Part shown: piece after piece, positions 8,643 through 16,060 of the stretch
Numbering within the stretch: position 1 is the stretch's first letter
Layout of the letters: each line of letters opens with the position of its first letter
Origin: Eubacteriales bacterium OttesenSCG-928-K08
Lineage (GTDB): Bacteria > Bacillota > Clostridia > Christensenellales > CAG-138
Assembly: GCA_030266105.1 (NCBI GenBank)
Contig: JAJDHH010000008.1
Coordinates: forward strand, 1-63,172
Direction of reading: 5' to 3'
DNA length: 63,172 nt
Translations under genes and position numbers: made by a program
The notes under the pieces: generated by a model
What the model was told of the DNA's origin: nothing
Database searches by the model: none
The model's input: only the letters and a program-made list of their open reading frames with translations

Positions 8643-8761
8643 GGGATGTTCCTCCTGGCATCTTTTTTAATGTCACAAAATGAATTTCTACGCTCAGTTT
8701 ACTTGTTGGACATAATTTAATATTATACTATAAACAACCAAAAAGTTGGAGGAAATAGAAT

Positions 8762-9778
8762 ATGGGGAGAAGCGGAGGCGGCGGGGGCCGCTCAGGCGGT
8801 GGAGGCTCGCGCGGGTTTAGCGGGGGCGGGGGCCGAGGTTTTGGTGGGCGCTCCGGCTCAAGCGGTGGGTTTGGCAGCCCAAATCGTGCCGGCGCGCGCC
8901 CCGGAGGATCGGGCGGCTTTGGCGGCGGGCCACGGCCGGGCGGATATAGGCCGCCACCACCCAGGTATGGTGGATTTTGGGGGTTTGGCCCACGCAGGAG
9001 CGGCTGCGGCACGGGCTGCCTTTTTCCATCGGTGATTGTGGCAGTAGTGCTTATTTTCGTTGTACTCTTAATGTTTTCGAGCCTGGCATCCTGCGGCTCC
9101 GGCATAACGGGTTCATCCTCGGATGTGACTGCGTCAACAATCGAGCGGCAGCCATTGCCCGCAGGCTCGGTCAACGAAACATCATATTATACGGACAATT
9201 TGGGCTGGATTGGCAACCAGACCAAGCTTGTTGCAGGCCTTCGCAATTTTTATAATAAAACCGGCGTGCAGCCATACCTGTATCTTACAGACTCGATAAA
9301 CGGCAATCATTATCCCACCGATGGCGAGGCGGAAAGCTACATGAACACGCTTTACGATGAGCTGTTCACCGATGAGGCGCACCTGCTGCTGGTGTTTATG
9401 GAATACAACGATACCTACCACACGTGGTATCTTACGGGCACGCAGGCAAAAACGGTGATCGATCAGGAGGCGGCAGATATACTGCTCGATTACATCGATA
9501 AATATTATTATTACGAAAATCTTTCCGACGAGGAATATTTCTCCAAAGCATTTGATGATGCTTCAACGCGCATCATGGAGGTAACACGCTCACCATGGAT
9601 AATGGTATGGATCATTGTGGGTGTGATTGTGATATTGATACTGGTTTTTGTTTGGTGGAAAAAGTCCAAGGAGCAAAAAAACAAGGAAGCTGAACAAACG
9701 GAGCGTATACTCAAAACACCGCTTAACAAATTTGGGGATGGCGACCTAAACGAACGCGAGAAAAAGTACGATAAATAA
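8762..9778 (+). CDS. Glycine-rich membrane protein with TPM-like extracytoplasmic domain
   Basis: The protein has 338 residues. Residues 1-80 are extremely rich in Gly, Arg, Ser and Pro with RGG-like repeats. A membrane helix (about 85-108) with Cys residues on both sides follows, then an extracytoplasmic domain (about 130-265) resembling the TPM/TLP18.3/Psb32 fold, a second helix (about 275-298), and a charged Lys/Glu tail. The coding GC content of the first 240 bases is far above its neighbours because of the Gly codons. TTGTTG-N17-TACTAT at 8703-8731 is a plausible promoter and TTGGAGG a ribosome binding site. It is followed after 17 bases by pspA, so it is likely part of an envelope-stress module. 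No enzymatic activity can be claimed. Confidence 0.75.
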   Translation: MGRSGGGGGRSGGGGSRGFSGGGGRGFGGRSGSSGGFGSPNRAGARPGGSGGFGGGPRPGGYRPPPPRYGGFWGFGPRRSGCGTGCLFPSVIVAVVLIFVVLLMFSSLASCGSGITGSSSDVTASTIERQPLPAGSVNETSYYTDNLGWIGNQTKLVAGLRNFYNKTGVQPYLYLTDSINGNHYPTDGEAESYMNTLYDELFTDEAHLLLVFMEYNDTYHTWYLTGTQAKTVIDQEAADILLDYIDKYYYYENLSDEEYFSKAFDDASTRIMEVTRSPWIMVWIIVGVIVILILVFVWWKKSKEQKNKEAEQTERILKTPLNKFGDGDLNEREKKYDK

Positions 9779-9795
9779 AATACGGAGGTAGGAAA

Positions 9796-10476
9796 ATGGG
9801 TATTCTTTCACGTTTCTCTGACATTATTTCGTCCAACATCAACGCACTGCTGGATAAGGCGGAAGACCCCGCAAAAATGATCGATCAATATTTGCGCAAC
9901 CTCACCAACGACCTCGCGGAAGTCAAAAAAGAAACCGCAAATGTGATGGCTGAAGAAAGCCGCACAAAACGTTTGGTGGATGAAAACGCAAAAGAGGTTG
10001 CCAAATACGGCGAGCTTGCTAAACGCGCCGTGTTGGAAGGCAACGATGATGATGCGCGTGTGTTTCTTTCCAAAAAGCAGGGGCTTGAGGAAATTGGCGC
10101 AGGATTGGAGACTGCTTATGCAGCCGCGCATGAAAACGCCATCAAAATGCGTCAGCTGCACGATAAGCTGGTGAGCGACATCAATACGCTTAACTCCCGC
10201 CGCGATGCTATTAAAGCAAAGGTTGCGGTAGCAAAAACGCAGGAGAGGGTCAACAAAATCGGCTCATCTACCGATAAGCTGCAAAACACGATGGGCGCGT
10301 TTGACCGCATGGAGCAAAGGGTTGATAAAATGCTCGATTCCGCCAATGCAATGGCCGAATTAAACTCTGCGCCTAAGGATGACGCTTCTGCTTTGGAGGA
10401 AAAATACCGCGCTGGCACTGCGAACGCTTCCGTGGAGGATGAGCTGGCGGCGCTAAAGGAGAAGCTGGGTAAATAA
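9796..10476 (+). CDS. pspA: PspA/IM30 family envelope stress protein
   Basis: This 226-residue, almost entirely alpha-helical coiled-coil protein begins with the amphipathic membrane-binding helix MGILSRFSDIISSNINALL and continues with the family landmark EDPAKMIDQYLRNL. PspA/IM30 proteins form ESCRT-III-like rods and rings that stabilise damaged membranes. GGAGG precedes the ATG, and the gap from the Gly-rich TPM-like gene is 17 bases, so both are probably on one transcript. Pairing of PspA with a membrane-anchored TPM-like or Gly-rich partner occurs in several bacterial stress modules. A stem-loop follows the gene. Confidence 0.92.
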   Translation: MGILSRFSDIISSNINALLDKAEDPAKMIDQYLRNLTNDLAEVKKETANVMAEESRTKRLVDENAKEVAKYGELAKRAVLEGNDDDARVFLSKKQGLEEIGAGLETAYAAAHENAIKMRQLHDKLVSDINTLNSRRDAIKAKVAVAKTQERVNKIGSSTDKLQNTMGAFDRMEQRVDKMLDSANAMAELNSAPKDDASALEEKYRAGTANASVEDELAALKEKLGK

Positions 10477-10492
10477 CAGTTTAGGTAAATGC

Positions 10493-10527
10493 AAGCGGAA
10501 CCGCACAATTTTGTGACGGTTCCGCTT
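10493..10527. terminator. Stem-loop after pspA
   Basis: AAGCGGAACCG (10493-10503) pairs perfectly with CGGTTCCGCTT (10517-10527), with an inner CACAA/TTGTG stem. There is no strong T run after it, so it may terminate inefficiently or act as an mRNA-stabilising hairpin before the small gene at 10577. Confidence 0.55.
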
Positions 10528-10576
10528 ATATGTTCAAAACATTATACGCGTTGATAAAGTGGGAGGATAGTGCCAC

Positions 10577-10771
10577 ATGAGTGAATACCAATTAGAGGAA
10601 TTGCAAGAGGCGCTAAGGGCCATCGTTTCTACAATTCACAAATGCGAAAAGGTGCAACCCAAACTCAGGCCGGGCACATCGCAGCACACATTGCTTGTGC
10701 GCAGGATTAAAGCGCTAAAAATCTCGCAGGAGCTTATCGAAAGAGAATTAGCTACTTTCCAAACACATTAG
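10577..10771 (+). CDS. Small helical protein of unknown function (64 aa)
   Basis: A predicted 64-residue, highly charged, helical protein with no membrane segment and one Cys (in IHKCEK). The GGGAGG site upstream of the ATG and the placement in a gap between genes favour a real gene. Its 3' end overlaps the convergent aldo/keto reductase gene by 20 bases. No family is recognised; a pair of helices joined by a turn at RPGTS is the likely fold. Confidence 0.55.
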   Translation: MSEYQLEELQEALRAIVSTIHKCEKVQPKLRPGTSQHTLLVRRIKALKISQELIERELATFQTH

Positions 10772-11900
10772 CCGCTTTTTTCATGTTCTCAATGATGGGC
10801 ACATCAAAGGGGCAGCGCTCTTCGCAAGCGCCGCACTCTAAGCACTCGCCAGCATGGTGCTGCAAAACCGCATAGTGCTCACGCACGGTTTCCGGCACTT
10901 CGCCTTGAGCAGTTGTCAGGTTAAAAAATTTGGTAACGCTTGCAATATCGATGCCGGATGGGCAGGGTGCACAATGCCCGCAATACATGCAATGCCCCTT
11001 CCAGCTGATTTTGGGGAGTTGAGCAAAAGCCTCTGCGTAATCTTTTTTATGCTCCGGTGCGCTTTCATAAGCTATGCTTTCTTTAAGGTCCTCTATCGTT
11101 CTCGCGCCAACAAGCACGCTTGAAACCCCCGGCCTTGTCAGCGCGTAGTGAATGCACTGGTAGGCAGTCAGTGCCTTTCCTGCGGGGGATAGCTCATCGC
11201 TTAACAAGTCGCCGCCGCCAAAAGCCTTCATCACCGTGATGCCTATGCCTAAGCGCTGGCAGGTTTCATATAGCTGCTGGCGTTGTGGTTCCATGTTCAC
11301 AAGGTCGTTTTCATAGTTTTTCCCATCCCAAAGCGCTTCGACATCTTCGTTAGCGGGCTGCAAATCGTAGCATGGGTTAATGCTGAACATAAGGACATCA
11401 ATCAGGCCGCTGTTTACTGCGGCTAAAGCCGCTTCGGGATTATGGCTGGATAGACCGATTGTAAGTATTTTACCGGATTTTTTGAGTTCCTGTGCGTATT
11501 GCATTACAGGCCCGTTTTTTACTTCGTTCCAGTCCGAAATAGAATCAACATAATGAATCATGCCGATTTCAACATGATCCGTTTGCAGCCTGAAAAGCTG
11601 ATCATCGAAGCTTTCACGCACCTCCTTGATGTCGCGGGTGCGTTTATATTGCCCATCCTGCCAGATCGAGCATAGATGAGCTTGAAGCACAAACTTTTCT
11701 CTTCGGCCTTGCAGGGCTTGGCCAAGCGATGAGCGCAATTCAGGGTTAGGCGTGTATAAATCGATGCAGTTTACGCCTTCATTTTCCATTAAATCCACAT
11801 ATGCTTTGACTTGTTCGTAGGGTTTATCAACAAATCCTTCACAACCCATGCCGATTTCACTTACGCGAATGCCCGTTTTGCCTAGCTCGCGGTAAACCAT
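10752..11900 (-). CDS. Aldo/keto reductase with C-terminal 4Fe-4S ferredoxin domain
   Basis: This 382-residue oxidoreductase has an aldo/keto reductase barrel at about residues 1-280 (start MVYRELGKTGIRVSEIGMGCEG, Asp-Tyr region near IDLYTP) fused to a ferredoxin-like domain. Two Cys clusters, CMYCGHCAPCP and CLECGACEERCP, are set to bind two 4Fe-4S centres. This architecture is widespread in anaerobic Clostridia, where it may couple NAD(P)H and ferredoxin to carbonyl reduction; the substrate is unknown. GGGGGAAG lies before the ATG at 11900. The gene is transcribed alone. Confidence 0.92.
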   Translation of the reverse strand: MVYRELGKTGIRVSEIGMGCEGFVDKPYEQVKAYVDLMENEGVNCIDLYTPNPELRSSLGQALQGRREKFVLQAHLCSIWQDGQYKRTRDIKEVRESFDDQLFRLQTDHVEIGMIHYVDSISDWNEVKNGPVMQYAQELKKSGKILTIGLSSHNPEAALAAVNSGLIDVLMFSINPCYDLQPANEDVEALWDGKNYENDLVNMEPQRQQLYETCQRLGIGITVMKAFGGGDLLSDELSPAGKALTAYQCIHYALTRPGVSSVLVGARTIEDLKESIAYESAPEHKKDYAEAFAQLPKISWKGHCMYCGHCAPCPSGIDIASVTKFFNLTTAQGEVPETVREHYAVLQHHAGECLECGACEERCPFDVPIIENMKKAANVFGK

Positions 11901-11950
11901 AAAGCTTCCCCCTCTGCATTTAAACTATTTTGGTCAATCAAATTAAGGCA

Positions 11951-11979
11951 ATTATACACCGGTATTATTGAGCAAACAA
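11951..11979 (-). promoter_or_regulatory. Probable promoter of the aldo/keto reductase gene
   Basis: On the minus strand TTGTTT (11979-11974) and TATAAT (11956-11951) are separated by 17 bases. The -10 is consensus and the -35 is weak. The rest of the gap to 12135 shows no gene or RNA element that I recognise. Confidence 0.5.
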
Positions 11980-12135
11980 CTAAATATGTTTGGTTTTTAT
12001 TTTCTAAAACCGGGAATTGCACCGCTGTTTCACAACATAAAACTATTGCGACTTAATAAGACAAAATAAGCAGTTTTAACAGATAAGTTTCAGGTTGAAT
12101 TTACCAAAAATTAATATTGTGCATTATGGTTACGA

Positions 12136-12164
12136 TTGTCTTTAGGGGAGAAATAGTTTACAAT
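12136..12164 (+). promoter_or_regulatory. Promoter of the PASTA protein gene
   Basis: TTGTCT (12136-12141) and TACAAT (12159-12164) are separated by 17 bases. The leader runs about 65 bases to the ATG at 12234, which has GGAGGGAGG just upstream. Confidence 0.65.
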
Positions 12165-12233
12165 GTTCATGCAGCGGAGGTTTTCGCGCAATAGTAATGG
12201 ATTATTCAGAACGCCTGGAGGGAGGCAACCCTG

Positions 12234-13115
12234 ATGAAAAATATGAGAAAAACGACACAAACATTAATTCTAGTGGGCATATTGGCGCTTGTTGTTATGG
12301 CGCTTGTGCTCACGATGATGGTTTTAGGCCGTGGCGCAACAAAAAGGGAAGCTTATGTGAGAGTGCCGGATTTTGAGGGCCTCAGTGATAAAGAAGCCCA
12401 GCGTCTTGCAGACACCAATATGCTGCAAATAATATTTGATAACGAAAGCGTTTCACACGAAACTGCGCCGAAGGATACCATAGCGGAGCAGTCCCCGATA
12501 GCAGGGTTATACGTTTCGCCGGGCACAACAGTTGAATTAACACGTAGCGCCGGGCAGGGTAATATTGTTGCATCGGGTGATAATGAAGTTATTCAGCTTA
12601 TTGTCGATGATGGAAGCAACGATGAACAAACCGGGCAAAATGGCCCCACGATGCCCGATTTGCTTTCCATGAGCAAAAACGAAGCTATTGCGGCTATGGC
12701 GGAGCTTGGTATAAGTGTATCGGTTGAGTATGTTGATAGCGTAACTAAGCCTCATGATACGGTAATAGCACAGGGGATATCTCAGGGAAGCAGTCTTTCT
12801 GGGGTATCGAGCATCGTGCTTGTGATGAGTAAAAATTTGAGCGCTGAGTCTACAAATCCGCCAGCCTCAACACCCACCACAACGCCAACAACTAAGCCAA
12901 GTGCAACGGTTAAACCCAAACCCACGCCAACACCTACGCCCACGCCAACACCGGAGCCGCCTACACCCACGCCCGTGCCAACCCCCACGCCGGATCTTTA
13001 CCCTAAGTTTTCACCGTCAAGTGGGAGCCCAACACCAAAACCGACAAACAGGCCACGCCCCACAACAACACCGAATATGGGAGCGGTGACACCTATCCCA
13101 CCATCGTTTGGTTAA
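12234..13115 (+). CDS. PASTA-domain membrane protein with Pro/Thr-rich tail, no kinase domain
   Basis: A single-pass membrane protein of 293 residues. A short basic N-terminus and one helix (about residues 11-34) lead to two PASTA repeats outside the cell (about 40-105, beginning [15 protein letters not shown], and about 138-200, beginning [13 protein letters not shown]). A low-complexity Pro/Thr tail (about 205-293) rich in TPTP repeats follows and may span or contact the wall. PASTA domains bind muropeptides or beta-lactams in PrkC-type kinases and penicillin-binding proteins. Here neither a kinase nor a transpeptidase domain is present, so it is probably a wall-binding adaptor or sensor. 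It appears monocistronic with its own promoter and terminator. Confidence 0.85.
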   Translation: MKNMRKTTQTLILVGILALVVMALVLTMMVLGRGATKREAYVRVPDFEGLSDKEAQRLADTNMLQIIFDNESVSHETAPKDTIAEQSPIAGLYVSPGTTVELTRSAGQGNIVASGDNEVIQLIVDDGSNDEQTGQNGPTMPDLLSMSKNEAIAAMAELGISVSVEYVDSVTKPHDTVIAQGISQGSSLSGVSSIVLVMSKNLSAESTNPPASTPTTTPTTKPSATVKPKPTPTPTPTPTPEPPTPTPVPTPTPDLYPKFSPSSGSPTPKPTNRPRPTTTPNMGAVTPIPPSFG

Positions 13116-13144
13116 GTGGTTGAAGATATATTCTGGACATTAAA

Positions 13145-13175
13145 CGCCCCGGCATTATGCCGGGGCGTGAGTTTT
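13145..13175. terminator. Terminator after the PASTA gene
   Basis: CGCCCCGGCA (13145-13154) pairs perfectly with TGCCGGGGCG (13158-13167) around a TTA loop, followed by a T-rich stretch. It sits between the convergent PASTA and repressor genes. Confidence 0.82.
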
Positions 13176-13191
13176 ATATGAGGAGCGAATT

Positions 13192-13788
13192 TTATGGGAA
13201 AGGTATTCGAACTTCAATAATTCGACCGATAATCTGCGCGTCGCCACTGGAAATGATCATTGGTTCATATGCGGGGTTTGCCGGATAGAGAATTAGTTGG
13301 TTTTTTAGCCACTTCACTTTTCGCAGCACAACTTCATCCTCAACACGGACAACGACGATATCGCCGTTATTAACATCGGATTGGGCATGAACCAATACAA
13401 GAGCGCCTTCCACAATGTGCGCATCGGTCATGCAATCGCCAACAACCTCCATAAAAAAATATTCGCCGCTGCGGATTTGACTGTTAGATACGGGAATATA
13501 ATCCTCAATGTTTTCTTGCGCAAAAATTGGGAGCCCTGCGTGCACCCGCCCCAGCAGCGGAACTGTTGAGTACTGCTCATGAGGGGTCGATGAATAGGAA
13601 TCGCTGCGACCAAGAATATAGTCAACGCTAACGCAAAACAGATCTGCAATGCGCAATAAGTGCTCTTGCGGAATGTTGGTGCGGCCGGTTTCATATTTGC
13701 ACACGGCGGCTTTTTGAATGCCCAGAAAATTACCCAGCATTTCTTGAGTGTATCCACATTGAATGCGCAACTCTTTTAAGCGGTTCAT
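13192..13788 (-). CDS. CI/LexA-like repressor: HTH plus S24 domain with altered catalytic dyad
   Basis: A 198-residue regulator with an N-terminal XRE helix-turn-helix (about residues 2-60) and a C-terminal S24 LexA-fold domain (about 76-195). The Ala-Gly cleavage bond is present at residues 84-85 (VHAGLP). The usual nucleophile motif GDSM reads GDCM, giving Cys119, and the catalytic Lys position reads Arg156 (EVVLRK) with a Lys at 157. Both changes were checked in the DNA (TGC and CGA codons). Self-cleavage is therefore doubtful, or uses an unusual chemistry. TTGCAT-N17-TACAAT (13842-13814) is its promoter, divergent from a strong promoter facing the small gene at 14024. The region between holds an inverted repeat, so autoregulation is likely. 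Confidence 0.9.
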   Translation of the reverse strand: MNRLKELRIQCGYTQEMLGNFLGIQKAAVCKYETGRTNIPQEHLLRIADLFCVSVDYILGRSDSYSSTPHEQYSTVPLLGRVHAGLPIFAQENIEDYIPVSNSQIRSGEYFFMEVVGDCMTDAHIVEGALVLVHAQSDVNNGDIVVVRVEDEVVLRKVKWLKNQLILYPANPAYEPMIISSGDAQIIGRIIEVRIPFP

Positions 13789-13813
13789 TGTCAGGCCCCC
13801 TTACTTGATTAAC

Positions 13814-13842
13814 ATTGTATCTCAAAAAGAAACGACATGCAA
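13814..13842 (-). promoter_or_regulatory. Promoter of the CI-like repressor gene
   Basis: On the minus strand TTGCAT (13842-13837) and TACAAT (13819-13814) are separated by 17 bases. The -35 end abuts the inverted repeat at 13849-13880. Confidence 0.7.
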
Positions 13843-13848
13843 GCGATT

Positions 13849-13880
13849 TTTAGAAATATTGTCTATTGACAGTTTCTAAA
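13849..13880. promoter_or_regulatory. Inverted-repeat operator between divergent promoters
   Basis: TTTAGAAA (13849-13856) and TTTCTAAA (13873-13880) form a perfect inverted repeat with a 16-base centre that itself holds TGTC-TATT-GACA. It overlaps the -35 box of the forward promoter and abuts that of the repressor gene. The best candidate binder is the CI-like repressor. Confidence 0.6.
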
Positions 13881-13894
13881 GAAGATACTATAAT
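13866..13894 (+). promoter_or_regulatory. Consensus sigma-A promoter facing the small gene at 14024
   Basis: TTGACA (13866-13871), 17 bases, then TATAAT (13889-13894): both boxes are perfect. Such strength suggests the promoter is normally held in check by a repressor. The leader to 14024 is about 120 bases. Confidence 0.85.
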
Positions 13895-14023
13895 GCAAAT
13901 ATAGCAGAATGAAGTGCGGAATTTAAGGCTGATTGTGGTTAAAAACCATGGTGACGAGAGATTTGCCGCGTCTGCTTTTTATATGCATTTTTAGTATCCT
14001 ATTGAGAAACAGGAGGGGTTGCA

Positions 14024-14215
14024 ATGTTTGGAATGGTGTTATGTTTTGTTTTGCCGGGTGTTTTAGTGGGCATTTTGCTTTCCACCGCAACGCAGGAAGC
14101 GAAAAAACGTGCGCGCATACATAAAATGAAGCGCGCACATTCAACAAAAAAGAATCTTTACATCCACGATATGCAGGCAGATCATTCGCCGAGCAATCGC
14201 CCAAATGCTGCGTAA
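14024..14215 (+). CDS. Small membrane protein with basic tail (63 aa)
   Basis: A predicted 63-residue protein with one hydrophobic helix at residues 3-22 (MFGMVLCFVLPGVLVGILLS) and a Lys/Arg/His-rich cytoplasmic tail. AGGAGGGG lies 8 bases before the ATG and the gene is behind a perfect-consensus promoter controlled from the CI-like repressor's side. No family is recognised. Small basic membrane peptides under such repressors can be stress peptides, toxins or regulators of membrane enzymes; none of these can be proved here. The stop is immediately followed by the convergent stop of the binding-protein gene at 14216. Confidence 0.6.
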   Translation: MFGMVLCFVLPGVLVGILLSTATQEAKKRARIHKMKRAHSTKKNLYIHDMQADHSPSNRPNAA

Positions 14216-15211
14216 TTATTCGCTCATGATCTTTATGGCGATGCTGTTGTTAACAAGATCCGTAAATTCAACGGGCGCTTTAAGCTCGCCGGCTTCATCC
14301 ATGATATCCAGCAGCCGCTGGAAATCTTCCTCAAGCATGATGGGGTCTGTTTTCCACGAATCTGTTGAGCGATAGTTTTTTGCAACGGAGGTTAACACTT
14401 CAATGTTAGAGTCAGGGAAGTAGGGCTGCATCGCCTTTGCAACCTCTTCATCTGTTGCGGTCACGATCCATTGCTGCGCTTTATAAATTGCGCGGATAAA
14501 CCTCTCCGCCAAGTCCGGGTCGTTTTTGAGTGTGCTTTGGCTGACCATAAATGTTGTGTATGGCACTTCGCCGGATGCTTCGCCGATATTAGCGATTATG
14601 TGGCCTTTTCCTTCCAGCTCGAATTGAGAGGCGGTAGGTTCAAAAAGGGTAACAAAATCACCTTCGCCGCCTTCAAATGCGCCACCCATCAGGTTGAATT
14701 GAATGTGGTCAAGCACTTCGACATTTTCGCCGGGCGTGAGTCCATGTTGCTTGAGCACATACTCAAGGGTCATGAGAGGCATGCCTCCTCTTCGGCCGCC
14801 AATTATGGTTGAGCCTTCAAGGCTTTCCCAAGTGAAGTCATCATCAGGCGTGCGCGAAACAAGGAACGAGCCATCGCGCTTGGTTAGCTGCCCAATAATA
14901 ATCGGATGATCCTCTTTTCCTTCATTAACTACGTAAACACCTGTTTCAGGGCCCATTAATCCAATGTCGGCCTGCCCGGCAAGCAGTGCGGTCATTGTTT
15001 TGTCGGAACCGCCGCCAGTGGTGATTTCAACATCCAGCCCTTCCTTCTCAAAAAAACCAAGTGATGCAGCGATGTATTGTGGTGCGTAGAAGACAGAACG
15101 AGTTACTTCATTTAGTTGAACTTTTCGGAGTTTATCTGTGGGTTCTTTGCAGCCAACAAAAAATGCTGCCATTAACGCCACCAACAACAGAACGGACAAA
15201 ACTTTTTTCAT
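14216..15211 (-). CDS. NMT1/SsuA-like ABC solute-binding lipoprotein (orphan)
   Basis: A 331-residue lipoprotein with signal peptide and lipobox FFVGC (Cys near residue 21), followed by a periplasmic-binding fold of the NMT1/THI5/SsuA type (VFYAPQYIAASLGFFEKEGL, then GQADIGLMGPE). Relatives bind thiamine pyrimidine, riboflavin, alkylsulfonates or similar small molecules. No permease or ATPase is adjacent. The ATG at 15211 is preferred because GGAGGG lies 7 bases upstream; an earlier in-frame start at 15226 lies before that site. It follows bioY on the same strand after 121 bases without an obvious terminator, so it could share BirA control. The substrate is unknown. Confidence 0.87.
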   Translation of the reverse strand: MKKVLSVLLLVALMAAFFVGCKEPTDKLRKVQLNEVTRSVFYAPQYIAASLGFFEKEGLDVEITTGGGSDKTMTALLAGQADIGLMGPETGVYVVNEGKEDHPIIIGQLTKRDGSFLVSRTPDDDFTWESLEGSTIIGGRRGGMPLMTLEYVLKQHGLTPGENVEVLDHIQFNLMGGAFEGGEGDFVTLFEPTASQFELEGKGHIIANIGEASGEVPYTTFMVSQSTLKNDPDLAERFIRAIYKAQQWIVTATDEEVAKAMQPYFPDSNIEVLTSVAKNYRSTDSWKTDPIMLEEDFQRLLDIMDEAGELKAPVEFTDLVNNSIAIKIMSE

Positions 15212-15332
15212 ACATTTACCCTCCATATTGGTCGAATATGACTAGTAACTTGCATCATTTGGGACATTGATTTGGGTGCCGCAAGATACTAGAATACAAT
15301 ATGCGGGCGGTGAGTTTTGTGTGCTGCTTAAG

Positions 15333-15911
15333 CTATTTTGGCAAGGCTGTGCTGGGTGAAAATATGGCGGGCGCGCTTTTGCGCAGCCGCAATGCGAGTA
15401 TAGTCGCCACAAATAACTTTATTACGTCCAACGGAATAAAGATCGTTGCTATATAAAAAACCTTGGAAAATGATAGTGGAGAAGCTAGATGCTGAGAATA
15501 AACTAGTGACATATACGCAACGCCCAGCACCTGCACCCCTAATATAATAGCAAGGCAACCAGCGGAAAAGGCAACACGCCTTCCCTTATATAATGTTTGC
15601 TCAGCCAGTTTGCTCATCAAAGGCGCACATGCTAAAAAGGCAAGCAGGTAGCCAAATGTTGGGTCAAGCAGATAAGCAATTCCGCCGCCGTTGGTAAAAA
15701 TGGGAATTCCGATAAGGCCCAGCAGCACATAAACTAGCTGAGAATAAAATGCCGTGCGTGCGGGTAAAAGCAGGCCAGATAAAAAAACGAACATGGTCTG
15801 CAAGGTCATAGGGACAGGATAGGGCGGCATGGGGATTTTAATAAATGCGCCGATTGCAGTCAGTGCGCTGAACATTGATGCAAGAAGCATTTGTTGTGTT
15901 TTTGTTTTCAT
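15333..15911 (-). CDS. bioY: Biotin transporter substrate-binding component BioY
   Basis: A 192-residue membrane S-component of an ECF-type biotin importer, with about six helices. The family signature is seen in KIPMPPYPVPMTLQTMFVFL (about residues 25-44) and in the GIPIF-GGG-YLLDPTFGYLLAF stretch. The ATG at 15911 has AAGGAG correctly spaced; a GTG six bases earlier is too close. No ecfA/ecfT genes are adjacent, so it probably uses a shared energising module encoded elsewhere or works alone. A BirA box directly upstream supports biotin as the substrate. Confidence 0.95.
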   Translation of the reverse strand: MKTKTQQMLLASMFSALTAIGAFIKIPMPPYPVPMTLQTMFVFLSGLLLPARTAFYSQLVYVLLGLIGIPIFTNGGGIAYLLDPTFGYLLAFLACAPLMSKLAEQTLYKGRRVAFSAGCLAIILGVQVLGVAYMSLVYSQHLASPLSFSKVFYIATIFIPLDVIKLFVATILALRLRKSAPAIFSPSTALPK

Positions 15912-15924
15912 AAGCACTCCTTAA

Positions 15925-15954
15925 TGTAAACCAAATGCGATTATTAAGTTTACA
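15925..15954 (-). promoter_or_regulatory. BirA biotin operator upstream of bioY
   Basis: TGTAAAC (15925-15931), 16 bases, GTTTACA (15948-15954): a perfect dyad that matches the Bacillota BirA operator. It lies 14 bases upstream of the bioY start codon. On the minus strand TTGCAC-N17-TAAACT is a possible promoter overlapped by the box. Biotinyl-AMP-loaded BirA bound here would repress transcription. Confidence 0.9.
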
Positions 15955-16060
15955 ATATACTATACTATTGTGCAAGCTCATTTTTTCGCAATGCTTGCAT
16001 CCTGCCAAATTTGCAGTAGAATAGATATGGAAATCATTGATGATATGGAAAGGTAACGGT

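Noticed and set aside
8728-9174. Proline-rich frame antisense to the glycine-rich gene
   Set aside because: It is the complement of Gly codons and has no start signals.
12782-12988. Gly/Val repeat frame antisense to the PASTA protein tail
   Set aside because: It is the complement of the Pro/Thr repeat and has no ribosome binding site.
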